DNA from: Acholoe squamosa
Lineage: Eukaryota > Annelida > Polychaeta > Phyllodocida > Polynoidae
Direction of reading: 5' to 3'
DNA length: 64,000 nucleotides
Assembly: GCA_949317995.1 (NCBI GenBank)
Contig: OX439038.1
Location: forward strand, 4,048,001-4,112,000
The notes beneath the pieces are model-generated. The model had not been told where the DNA came from and did no database searches. It saw only the letters and a program-made list of their open reading frames with translations. The stretch's first letter is position 1. The number at the start of each line of letters is the position of its first letter. The position numbers and the translations under genes are program-made. Shown piece by piece: positions 43,475 to 52,851 of this stretch.

Positions 43475-43950
43475 CTAAAGACACATATGAGGACCCACAC
43501 AGGGGAGAAACCTCATGTGTGTTCATAATTTGGTAAAGGATTCAGTCAGTCAGGTAACCTAAAGAAACACATAATAGGCAGATTGAGCAAGCACTACATA
43601 GGCAATATAACGCAGACGTGCGGCATACTTACAGCACTGCTGGGTCTACGTAAATCCATATTTGAGTGGTGCATGTCATGGTTGCTAACCTCCCTATTGA
43701 CACACACAGGAGAGAAATCCCATGTAAGTTCACACTGTGATAAAAAGTTCACAGATGGGTGTAACTTTATGACACACATTATGACCCTCACAGGAGTCAT
43801 CATCCATAGGTGGTAAAGGGTTGAGCTGTCTAGCTAGCCTTAGCAGACACACGATGACCCATACAGAGAAGAAGCGGCATATGTGTTCACAATGTGGTAA
43901 AGGATTTTTCCATGCAGATGCCCTAAAGAGACATATGTCTACACATCCCC
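43475..43950 (+). pseudogene. C2H2 zinc-finger array pseudogene
   Basis: C2H2 zinc fingers bind DNA and are usually nuclear. The plus strand shows the linker RTHTGEKP followed by HVCS, then a stop and phenylalanine where the second cysteine region should be, then GKGFSQSGNLKKH. Further on are LTHTGEKSHVSSHCDKKF, LTLTG, and in another frame TMTHTEKKRHMCSQCGKGFF followed by ALKRHMSTH. About four finger units are recognisable, with in-frame stops, lost cysteines and frame changes. The two SINE-2 copies lie on either side in opposite orientation. It is most likely a dead fragment of a multi-finger gene; an alternative as scattered functional exons is unlikely given the broken fingers. Confidence 0.85.
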
Positions 43951-44684
43951 ACACCAGCATGTTTCAACAGGGCACAGTGTTCATTCTCTGATAGATGATA
44001 AATTGGGGAAACATTAAGAGGGAGGTACTATCATAGTTGTGATTACAATGGAATATTATAGTTGTGATTACAACAGAAGAAAGGTAGATTAGTGAGAGGC
44101 CCTATTACTTCAACGTATTGAATAGGGAGCCCAACATGTTAGCTCTCAGGTAACAGTTACAGATCCAGGGGGTGGCCAGGGAGAACATGCTCCCCTAGAC
44201 TCCCTGTAAACACCTGAAAATGAGCCTTGGTTATTAAAGATGGGGAAAATAGTACTGAATTCATAGTTGTGCAGTGCAGATTTTCTTGGCTGTGTCCCTC
44301 TAGTTATGCACCATGTTTATCATACGTGACCCATCCTTACAAAGTGGGGCTTTAGCCATGAATTCTGCCACTATGTCCTTTGGCATTTGGGGCTTAAATT
44401 CAGTTTATTAACCTTGTATTCTTAAAGACATGTATCCATATGTTAGAAAAATGTTAAAATATCAATTTTGAAAAATCTGAGATTTTTGACACTACACCAC
44501 TTGAGGAGGCTCTATGTAGGCTTCTTAATGTGTGACTTCAGTACCATTTTGTTAGGATGGGTAACATATAACATATTGAGGCATCAGGACTTGACCCTGG
44601 TCAATGTGATGAGTAATAGTGCCTCCCTCTCAGCTCTCCCTCTAAGATTTTGACTAGGATTATCACAGCTGCCCAGTTAGCTCA
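43951..44684. other. no recognisable feature
   Basis: Nothing recognised. Confidence 0.4.
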
Positions 44685-44945
44685 GTAGGAAGAGCACTGG
44701 ACTATTGATCCAAAGGTCGGTGCATTTAGTTCTGACACATCCACACTATTTTTTTCAGCTCATGACCCTTTCCCACTTTATAAAGAATCAAACAAAATGA
44801 TTTTTTCATGTTTGTGTGTTTTCATTTCTTTTATTTTCAAGTATAATGGGATAGAAATAGATATTTAGGAACATTGGTAATGCTATGAGAGGATGGGAAG
44901 AGTAGCCGTCACTGCTAGGACTAGATCCATATCTGATCGTCCTAC
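44685..44945 (+). mobile_element. SINE-2 (tRNA-derived), copy 2
   Basis: The head GCCCAGTTAGCTCAGTAGG, AAGAGCACTGGACTATTGATCC folds into D and anticodon arms (loop CTATTGA); the B-box region is degenerate. The tail matches copy 1. Its 3' end abuts the truncated RNase H of the DIRS-like element, so it may have inserted there or mark a rearrangement breakpoint. Confidence 0.8.
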
Positions 44946-45360
44946 TACGATACTCTTTGATATATATTTGTAGGCCGAGCAGTACTGCCATACTCTCCTT
45001 AATGTTAGTGTGGTTTTGCCTCTCTTCGAGTGATCATGAGCCCCTTGTCCTATCTTCCCCACACACCGCTCCCCATTTATTGTCTGAGGAGTCAGTTGTG
45101 ATTGTGGTCACAGGCTTTTGTAGTCTAATTTCTCTACATCCTGTGGCTAGTCTTTCTAACCACCAGTAGATGTCTTCTTGCCCCTCATGGGAGATTTCCA
45201 TCTTTGCCTCAAATTTACCTCTTTTTCTGGCAAGAGCTCTAGTCTTGTCTGACTCAAGATGTCTATAATGGTATTCCCAATAATCTAGGCCTTGAGAATA
45301 GTCTACCATTAGACCCACTAGTCTTGCAACCTCTCTGATTACAACCTTCCGTTTATTCAA
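44936..45360 (-). pseudogene. DIRS-like RT connection and RNase H, truncated
   Basis: Reads KRKVVIREVARLVGLMVDYS, then YHYRHLESDKTRAL and WWLERL, the region linking RT to RNase H in DIRS1-type pols. ITTDSSDNKWGAV supplies the first RNase H aspartate. The frame hits TGA after TRGS, where such proteins usually have tryptophan, and then continues with SLEERQNHTNIKESMAVLLG, including the expected glutamate. The later catalytic aspartates are missing because the sequence ends near the SINE-2 junction. Confidence 0.8.
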
Positions 45361-45386
45361 GAGTTGTTGACCTTGTTTTTCTGCAC

Positions 45387-45842
45387 CTATGCAAAGGCTG
45401 GTTTTAGGACCTTAGTGAAAGCTCTTGGTGCTTGTGCTAGTCCATTCGGTAGGCATGTATATTGACATAACACCCCCCCCCATCTGAACCTAAGCAACTT
45501 TTTGTCGGTATCTGATACCGGTACATTGTAATAAGCGTCAGATTGATCTAAAGAACCCCAAAAGGCGTCTTTCTGCACCATGTCTATGGCTGTCTGTAGG
45601 CTTGTCATTTTGAAATGTCTATAGACTACTGAAGAATTCAGTTCTGACAGATCTAAAATTAGTGTGTGTTTGCCATTTAGTTTAGGCCTAAGAAAAATGT
45701 TTGAAATAAACTGTCCTTTCTCTGCTTGGCATGTTTCTATAATGCCTTTGTCCAGATGTTCTTTCACAAGTTGGTCAGAAATTTCTCTATTTTCCTCAGA
45801 CAATAGGTAGGGCCTAGGTGCTGTCTCTTGCATGGGAGTCAA
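45387..45842 (-). pseudogene. DIRS1-like reverse transcriptase, palm motifs A and B, no YxDD
   Basis: A 151-codon frame. It includes ISNIFLRPKLNGKH (about residues 46-59), LILDLSELN, motif A WGSLDQSDAYYN (aspartate near residue 99) and motif B LPNGLAQAPRAFTK (131-144). These identify an RT of the DIRS1 group, which makes DNA from the element RNA. It stops after VLKPAFA. The next element-derived sequence (QQLLNKRKVVIREV, other frame) lies only about 25 nt downstream, so the 70-80 residues that should hold the YxDD active site are deleted. The protein would be inactive. Confidence 0.85.
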
Positions 45843-45952
45843 CCTTTATCCCCTGAACAGATTCTATGATGAAGGGATCATGTGTTTATTTGAACCATTA
45901 GTTTACAAGATTTTTAGTGCCACCCGGTACAAATGTGCCAAACCCTAATTTT

Positions 45953-47328
45953 TCATTTGCTGCCAGTACAGGAGCAATTGGCAATTTGGGGGAATTTTGT
46001 TTTATGCAAAGCATTATTAACACTCACCTGGTCTAGTGAAACCCAGAGTTTTGGGCTTCTTTTTGTGGTGGTTAGGCTTGTGCTTGGGCTTGTGCTGCTT
46101 GTCCTTTTGGTACATATTGGGCGAATACTCCCAGTATGTGAGTGCCTGTTCCTCCAGTCACTAAGCAGGTGCTTCTTTAACTTGTTGACATTTTTGTTTT
46201 CATTTTCAAGTTTATCCATGACTGATATCATCGCCGCCAAACCACTGAGGTGTTGGTGGATTTTCATCAGTGAGCAGGTTGCCTACCTTTTCTGACGGTC
46301 CTAACTTTATGATGTCACGTCTCAGGTTTGTCATGTCTGACATGGTCCTGGTCATGACAATGTTAGCCTCACAGGCATTGATGATTAACTTGGTGAATTT
46401 GTCAGTCTTGTCAGGTACAGCAGGGTCAGTGTTCTGCTTAGCCCATATTTTAAACTCCTCCCTTGTGGAAGCTTGCCTAGTCATGGCTGTTATAGTGGCG
46501 GACATATTGGTCTGAAGTTCAGCCATGCGTTTGTCCAGTGCGCATGCATTTGCTGAAGCAGGGCACTTTAGAGAGTGGTTCAGCTGGGGCACTCTTAACT
46601 CCGGTACGTTTGCTGGTCTGTGTAAATTATCCCTCTTTTCATTAAGGACAAGGGCTTCAGGTGACACAAAAATCAATTGACAAAGGATTTCCTTGTAACT
46701 TGCAATATTTGTCCTTTACATGATGTGTAATTCAATTGTGAAATAAAGGTTGGGGTACCAATGCTACTTTCTTCAGTACTGGCCATCATCGAGAGGACCC
46801 TTTAACATTGGGTCCATTAGGCCAATACCTATCCAGTTCGGATATCAGATGGATTTGTGTGAATATAACCAAAACTGCTCAAACAATATCTTTCAAAAAC
46901 TACAGTTATGTCTGTTGACATGCTCTAAACAAGATAGAAATGTAAGATCATATGGCTCCAACGCTACGTTTTTTACAAGTTAAATGTGAATGCAGGGGGG
47001 TGGGCACCGTACTGCAGATAGTTCTCAATGAGCTAAATGCATAAGTTCACAGAATGGCTGCTAGGCACCTGCCGCTCTTGATACTGAGATCAAAAGAGGG
47101 CCCACAAGCCTTTTTTAAGATGCTAATGAATCTTCTCAGAAGATATTCGCTTGTAGGATCCCCTGCTTCTAACTGAACCTCAATGCTCTTGTAGTAAGCA
47201 TCCATGTCTTTCCCAGAATCTGGGTCACCACCATCTTGGCCGGTGTTGTGGTCAGTGCCTGGTCCATGATCATTTTGGTCATCTTCGTCACTACTGATGT
47301 TGTCTTTTTTTGCACTTCCCAACCACAT
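45953..47328 (-). pseudogene. DIRS-like gag-type region, fragmented
   Basis: Three open pieces: 47328-47047 (acidic, SSDEDDQNDHGPGTD; then YYKSIEVQLEAGDPTSEYLL), 46676-46212 (LDKRMAELQTNMSATITAM, then LIINACEANIVMTR) and 46267-45953 (LENENKNVNKLKKHLL, basic C-terminus). The last two overlap in different frames, which suggests one frameshift. Assignment to the gag-like ORF rests on position upstream of the RT and the coiled-coil-like composition; no zinc knuckle is seen. Confidence 0.55.
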
Positions 47329-47345
47329 CTTTAATCGTTTTGACC

Positions 47346-47873
47346 GTTATCTGGCCAACCAACGTTAATGGTATTTTGGGGATCATAGAGCCATTTGGTT
47401 ATTGTACATTGTTATGAAACTTATTCCTGATGTAGCAGTGGTGTCGGTGGTTGGAGAGAACCTGGGAGATGATAGAACTGGGTGTGGATGGTATTTGGTG
47501 TGGCAAGCAGAGCTCATTAGATGGCCTACATTCATGATAACTATACTTCATACAGGAACAACTGTTGGCAATTAACATACCAGATGAACCATATTATCAT
47601 CCAGCGTATTAGGTGCATCAATGTGCTGTGTTCACCACATTTATAATGATGCATCTAATACCCATTGTCCACTTGGCCTCTTGTTATGCTATTGAGTCAT
47701 ACAAACCATATATTTGTAAAGTATTGTGATTGTGACCTAGTGGACTTTGGATGTAAGCATTTTAATAAATATTGTATTGTAATACCCCCCGTGTAATAAG
47801 GTGTGTGAGGTTTTCTCTTTTCTATTTAAAGTGACGGGTCTCCCATAGTTTATTAAACCAGTCTACAATGGAG
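47346..47873. other. no recognisable feature
   Basis: CAGATG..CC....CATGATAACTATACTTCATACAGGAACAACTG at 47515-47570 resembles 35190-35235 and 37375-37415, a short dispersed repeat. Nothing else. Confidence 0.4.
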
Positions 47874-48056
47874 TGAGTGAGTGAGTAGTAGATATTTAAC
47901 GCCATTTCGACAGCTAAGGTCATATTCATAGCGAGAACTACATTATTCAATTCACTAAGAAATATGTTGGTGCCCGCGCAAATATGCATCACACACATCC
48001 TGAGGGATAGGAAAGAGGAGAAATAGACCCTTTTAAGTGGGCTAGGGAAGCCCGCT
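47872..48056 (+). mobile_element. SINE-1 copy
   Basis: Starts GAGTGAGTGAGTGAGTAGTAG, has ATTTAACGCCATTTCGACAG, and ends GTGGGCTAGGGAAGCCCG. No clean target-site duplication seen. Open frames across it are repeat translations. Confidence 0.85.
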
Positions 48057-48659
48057 AACAAATTGACGTGATGTGTTAATGCATTAGTGGCGCTGAAAGG
48101 GTAAAAGTGTTACATATTTGAGTGGAAGTTGCCTTTACTTCCATTGAACCTTAATCTGAAGCTTACTTCAGGGAGTTGGATAAGTACCATAAGTGAAAGA
48201 AAACATCAGGCCTAGCTTTGTATAGCTTGATATGCGGACACACCCATCAGATTCAAACTGCTCAACAGAGAAACTCATATCCGCTTCTGCCAGTGTGAAC
48301 CGATAGATCTAATAATCCCCCTCACTGTGAGATAAATGCAGGATGCTGGTATAGCCAAGTCATTTCTAAGAGTGAAACTAGAGCTAGCTAACCTTCCATT
48401 TCCTTAGCAAGTATCATTATATATCACTGTACTGGCACTGGCAACTTGCAAAGCTTCGGCAAAGCAGATTAAATGGGTAGCTTTTTTTCTCTCTTCTACA
48501 TTTGTGACAAGATATGCGAAAAGCTGGCTTAGTGCAGGGCATACTAAGACCCCATCTTGCAGTACAAGTCACATTTATCAAGGCCAAGGCTTTCAAGTTG
48601 CCAATGCTTAGCTTTACTGTTCACCTGCGGGCCTTCCATTAGATCTCACTGTGTTCCCA
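48057..48659. other. no gene; MITE end fragment at 48077-48106
   Basis: TTAATGCATTAGTGGCGCTGAAAGGGT resembles the right end of the TTAA MITE family. The remainder is unremarkable. Confidence 0.4.
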
Positions 48660-48875
48660 CACTGAAAATCTCGTCAGTGCAGACGACTTTAACTCCTCAG
48701 GTTGACCATAACTCAAACTACAGCTTTAGGTCATTCAAGTGGCGACTTAAGGTCGTCATCCTGACTGTATGACGACTTTCTATTGTCAGTATGACGAGTT
48801 TAGGTGGTCATTTGACCTTGACTACCCTAAACTTGTCTGTATTGATGAGTCTTAGGCAGCGGCATGTTTTCTGTG
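48660..48875. mobile_element. MITE family M1, copy 2 (216 bp)
   Basis: Begins CACTGAAAATCTCGTCAGTG and ends GGCATGTTTTCTGTG. Internal blocks (CTCAGGTTGACCATAACTCA, TACAGCTTTAGGTCATTC, GACGACTTTCTATTGTCAGT) match 56466-56709 and, more distantly, 34737-35026. Confidence 0.75.
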
Positions 48876-48904
48876 CAGCGAACGAGTTACAAATCACCTA
48901 CTGT

Positions 48905-49105
48905 AAAAAATAACTGTTGAATTTACCAAGGATCCTAGTAAAACTAAACATTCAGCCACTGTAATTAAACAACAGAGGGCCAGTGTAGATTTTACAAGAA
49001 TCTCCAGGTGGCAGTGCAGTGATACAAGGAATTTCTTGAAAATGAACACATCTCTCTGAATATAACAATGGATCTCTGGCAACTTTGGGACAATGAATCC
49101 TTCCT
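48905..49105 (-). repeat. repeat family E, minus-strand copy
   Basis: Reverse complement of the family: TCCAGGTGGCAGTGCAGTG, TAACAATGGATCTCTGGCAA, CTTTGGGACAATGAATCC. A second minus copy begins at 49450. Confidence 0.65.
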
Positions 49106-49449
49106 TATTTTGACAAAGTCTTTTTTACAGTATAGGAGAACAATCCTTGATGACCAGGTTACCTTTGGCTTTTTGTGCCATGCACTGACCGCTCAATGGA
49201 GGCACCCCAGGAGAACCAGTGCTTACTCTTTGTTGTAGTAGATGCAGCTCTATATCAAAAGTACCCCATAGACATGAGCACCCGTCTCTGCGCCACAAAG
49301 TGTACGGTTCTACTCATTCCTCAGAAACATTTACAAAGGGGTTAATGCTCATGTACTCACTCTCCTATCCTCACCCTTCACATGTAAGGTCATGGTCATG
49401 TCCTACAACTGCTCTGTACAACTGGAACTTGAGGTGTTCTGAATTGTAT

Positions 49450-49535
49450 TAGACTGTAAAGGATAACCGTTGAATCAGCGAGGGATATTCATACAACTGA
49501 ACAGCAAACCACCGTGATTGTATTGCAACGAAGCA
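49450..49535 (-). repeat. repeat family E copy, left part of a split copy
   Basis: AACCGTTGAATCAGCGAGGG, GAACAGCAAACCACCGTGAT and TGTATTGCAACGAAGCAGTA match 61000-61055, then stop at the TA tract. The continuation of this copy is at 55588-55690. Confidence 0.65.

Positions 49536-49575
<40 letters not shown>
49536..49575. repeat. (TA)n tract
   Basis: About 40 bp of TA repeats at the left edge of the terminal-inverted-repeat element. Confidence 0.95.
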
Positions 49576-49577
<2 letters not shown>

Positions 49578-50876
49578 TCAATTCTCACGAAAATGGAGCA
49601 CAGGCTCACTATACCTTTCCCCATCCATGTACACTTAACAGGGGGTCTAACTGCTATATTGTTTATACATTCACATTGCTGCTAACATTATCATACTATG
49701 GGTACCCACTTTTGCCCATGTAGTGATCTAATCTATGTCAATAACAGGGTAAAATGTAAATATTTTAAAGGTTTTCAACTAAAAAAATATAAGTAAAACA
49801 CATTAGGTGATTTATTTGAGGTGCAATAAGGTCCATAATAACACTTTTCATATGGACTATTGTAGAATTGAAAAAAGAAAATTTTGACACCATCAGAGCT
49901 CATTTTCAATTATTTTCTTGTTATTTATAAGGAAAAGTGCATCACCGTATGTAGGTACACTAGAATGAGTATAATGTCAAGGAGAAAATCCTCTTGGGAT
50001 ATATAGATGTCTCAGTTTTTATGGCTCAATGGGGGGGCAATATAATATTAATATAAAATATTTCTAACATGCATATGTCCATGACCTATAGGACTGACAA
50101 GCATGTGGTGTACCCCTTAGCATCACCGTACGTAGGTACATTGAATCATTGATTAAAGGAGAGTAATTAATATTTAGTAAGTTATTTCATAACATGTTGA
50201 TATATGTGGTCCAGGGAATATCCATGCAAAATATTGTCATAACTGGATGAATACATTACGACCTATTGGGAGAAATCATGGAAATATCACCGTGCGTAGG
50301 TACATCACCATGCATAGGTCCATGATTGAAACCTATGCCATAGAATGATAGAAATAGCTAATGCTATCTTTAAACCTGTTGATATACTTCAATTAACTAA
50401 GAATGAATACTATGGACCAGTTACAATACCAGAAATCAATAAATTTGTGAAGATAATGACTGCAATGCATAGACATCACCGTATGTAGGTACATCACCAT
50501 ACATAGGTCCAGCTCCATAAGTGGGTATAATTAATTGCAGCATAATCTTTTCTTATCATAGATATAAATGATAAAGACCCCTAGCCAACATGTTGTTATG
50601 ACTGTATGAACAAAATATATCAGTTTTCTTGCAAATAATTCTGTTTTATAGCAACCCATGTAATTTGTTCATATACAAGATTCATCACCATATGTAGGTC
50701 CACCAGTTTTCTTCCTAAAACTGTCATAAAATCTTTAATTTTCATAGTTAGTGTTCCCAATTTTGTGAGTAATTAACATTATATGCTGCCTTTCAGCCCA
50801 CAAGAAATACAAAACATCTGAGCAGTTCAGATTTTTTCTCCTCCTCGGCCATGTGCTCCATTTTCATGAGAATTGA

Positions 50877-50879
<3 letters not shown>
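49575..50879. mobile_element. TA-embedded terminal-inverted-repeat element with 19-bp internal repeats (1.3 kb)
   Basis: Ends are TGGTCAATTCTCACGAAAAT plus GGAGCACA (49575-49602) and its reverse complement (50852-50879), 28 bp with one mismatch, each butting on a (TA)n tract. Inside are seven copies of ATCACCGTATGTAGGTACA-like motifs at about 49941, 50121, 50286, 50305, 50475, 50494 and 50684. No transposase frame is present, so it is non-autonomous. The superfamily is not recognised. Confidence 0.8.

Positions 50880-50930
<51 letters not shown>
50879..50930. repeat. (TA)n tract between the two elements
   Basis: About 50 bp of TA repeats shared as the boundary of the terminal-inverted-repeat element and the Ngaro-like element. 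Confidence 0.95.
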
Positions 50931-50933
<3 letters not shown>

Positions 50934-51110
50934 TTATCTCGCTACCAGGGAATAATATACCGGTAATAAATAACTAAGATAATAATAGAACAACAGGGTA
51001 TACCGGTAATAAACAAGTATTAAAAAATATATACATGTAATAATGACCTATGACAGAACACATGGGTTTGGTGGGTTACTGACCTTGGGGCTATCAGCAC
51101 CATACATGCC
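50929..51110 (-). repeat. Ngaro-like split repeat B2
   Basis: Starts ATAAGTTATCTCGCTACC and ends ATCAGCACCATACATGCC. Nearly identical to 51436-51616. Confidence 0.9.
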
Positions 51111-51224
51111 TTTATTAAAACAACTATAATAATTAGTTGACAATAGCATAGTCAGTAAAATGAATAATATGATAACAATAGTATAAAACAATAGTACAGA
51201 ATAACAATATTAATAACAATAGTA

Positions 51225-51434
51225 AAATTTAAAATTTCCAGGGAACACCCAGCGTGGTGTTACCTGTCCAGGTGAATCGAGCCAATTGACGGATACTTTG
51301 AAACCACCTCTTTTATACCAGTGGGATGTTGACTGTGACGTCATACTATGACATCATTGGTATCCATACGAGCTGCAAGTAGTCCCTAACCGTCCGCGGC
51401 TAATTATATAAATATACACGAGTGTATATAGTAC
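51225..51434 (-). repeat. Ngaro-like split repeat A2
   Basis: Runs from AAATTTAAAATTTCCAGGG to CACGAGTGTATATAGTAC. Matches 55317-55525 with very few differences. Confidence 0.9.
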
Positions 51435-51435
51435 C

Positions 51436-51616
51436 ATAAGTTATCTCGCTACCAGGGAATAATATACCGGTAATAAATAACTAAGATAATAATAGAACAA
51501 CAGGGTATACCGGTAATAAACAGGTATTAAAAATATATACATGTAATAATGACCTATGACAGAACACATGGGTTTGGTGGGTTACTGACCTTGGGGCTAT
51601 CAGCACCATACATGCC
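51436..51616 (-). repeat. Ngaro-like split repeat B1
   Basis: Copy of 50929-51110, one base away from A2, giving the B1-A2 junction expected for this element class. Confidence 0.9.
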
Positions 51617-51663
51617 AAAAACACACAAAAAACATGCCAAACACCTGTGAAAACACATAACAA

Positions 51664-52280
51664 TCAGCATTGAAAATGAGATTGACACACTCTGTCCAAC
51701 TCCAACAATTCATCTTTGTAATTATGTAAATATTTGTAGACTCCATTGGATTTCCAATTAACCCTCTTTATGATATACTGAGTCCAGCGTCTTTTAATAA
51801 CGTAGCACCACCGTGCCTTTAGGAGTGGGTAGAAACACAGCCCTCGATACCAGACTGAATAGATAATGATTTTAACTTGGAGTTGACATACTTAACCTCA
51901 ACATGTCCTTTGGAGTCAAAGCATAAATTTCTTTAGTAGAACAGGTGGAAAGCCTGTCAATGCCCTCTAGGGTCTTTCTTAACATGAAGTTATTACTATA
52001 ATCAGAAAAACCATTAAGCTTTTGAAAATACCAGACCGCAGACAAGTAATTTCTTACGGACGATGGCTTCATAAAATCCAATAAATACACAGCATATATG
52101 GAACCTTGAGAGGGAGAACAAGGAAAAGTTTGTAAACAAAATTAAAATTTTTTTATACCTTCTAAGTTGTTGGTTCCTTGCCCTCCTCGTATTCTCTGAC
52201 ACACTCTGGGCTAAAAGTAACCTTTTTCTGTCTAGTAATCTCTCCCACTCTGGAATTAAAGCAACACATATTATTATCAT
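51664..52280 (-). pseudogene. Ngaro-like tyrosine recombinase, broken
   Basis: Tyrosine recombinases join the element DNA to the target. The N-terminal core-binding part reads SENTRRARNQQLRRYKK (52280-52014 frame), then shifts by one frame at an A/T homopolymer near 52145 to VYLLDFMKPSSVRNYLSAVW, IYALTPKDMLRL (to 51872). A further frame then shows the C-terminal box: GCVSTHS, a TAA stop (51819-51821), RHGGATLLKDAGL, and after another shift IIKRVNWKSNGVYKYLHNY, ending at 51664. This contains the H-x-x-R box, the W position and candidate nucleophile tyrosines. The segment with the first catalytic arginine is apparently deleted. The start overlaps the RNase H end in another frame, usual in this class. 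Confidence 0.75.
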
Positions 52281-52803
52281 GGAGAGAGGCTATACATTTG
52301 CTCGACATACCCTTATAAGCAAGTCTAGATAGTTGGTCAGCCAGGATATTGTCCTCCGACCTAATATATGTCGCGTATACCTCCACGTTGTTAATGAAAC
52401 AAAGCCAGAAAATTTCCCTTAACCACTCCATACATAAACTGTTCCTGGATCTACCTGTATTTATCATTGCTAGCACTTGCATGTTATCAGTGATACAGTG
52501 TATTCTTTTATTTTTACAGCTTGAAATCCAATGTTTCAGACCAACCATGACCGGATACAATTCATACACATTTATATTTCTATGATGATTTTTAAATCTA
52601 TCCAAAATTGGAGGGGAAGCAAAATGGCCTGTACCTAGGTTAAACCTATCATATGAAGTCCAGTCACCATATAAATAGTCATTCCCCATCCATGCTCCAA
52701 AGCCTTTGATAGATGAATCGGAGTACATAGGCGTATCCACCAGATCGTTTAGAATCAACCTTTTACAATTGAAAACTTTACAAAAATCAAGCCACCACTG
52801 CAT
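52162..52803 (-). CDS. Ngaro-like RNase H domain
   Basis: RNase H removes RNA from RNA:DNA hybrids during reverse transcription. A 213-codon frame contains all four acidic positions: D29 (PMYSDSSIKGFGAW), E81 (INVYELYPVM), D106 (CITDNMQVLAMINTG) and D156 (IRSEDNILADQLSRL). It is in the same frame as the upstream RT, separated only by one TGA (52852-52854) and 16 open codons, so the two are one pol protein interrupted by one nonsense codon. The GCG TGA context fits a CGA to TGA transition at a CpG. The C-terminal end overlaps the recombinase frame. Confidence 0.85.
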   Translation of the reverse strand: MQWWLDFCKVFNCKRLILNDLVDTPMYSDSSIKGFGAWMGNDYLYGDWTSYDRFNLGTGHFASPPILDRFKNHHRNINVYELYPVMVGLKHWISSCKNKRIHCITDNMQVLAMINTGRSRNSLCMEWLREIFWLCFINNVEVYATYIRSEDNILADQLSRLAYKGMSSKCIASLHDNNMCCFNSRVGEITRQKKVTFSPECVREYEEGKEPTT

Positions 52804-52851
52804 ATCCTGGCGAGTACAGGCTGAAACCCTAATATAACCTCCTTGTCTAGC

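Larger units (their letters stand above)
44935..47345 (-). mobile_element. DIRS1-like tyrosine-recombinase retrotransposon, decayed
   Basis: Minus-strand remnants in the order gag-like (47328-45953), reverse transcriptase (45842-45387) and RNase H (45360 to about 44940). DIRS elements carry a tyrosine recombinase, not a DDE integrase; no recombinase remnant and no terminal repeats are visible here. The element has frameshifts, stops and internal deletions. The RNase H end is cut off at SINE-2 copy 2. It is unlikely to be active. Confidence 0.8.

Noticed and set aside
45953..46267. Independent gene for a lysine/serine-rich protein
   Set aside because: It is best explained as the frameshifted end of the gag-like region just upstream of the RT.
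46270..46515. Hydrophobic plus-strand frames at 45933-46515 as membrane proteins
   Set aside because: They are antisense to the DIRS-like gag-type region.
51616..51700. LTR or integrase-type element ends around the Ngaro-like coding region
   Set aside because: Repeats are split (A and B separated), the RT/RNase H is DIRS-type, and recombinase motifs are present, so an LTR element is not supported.
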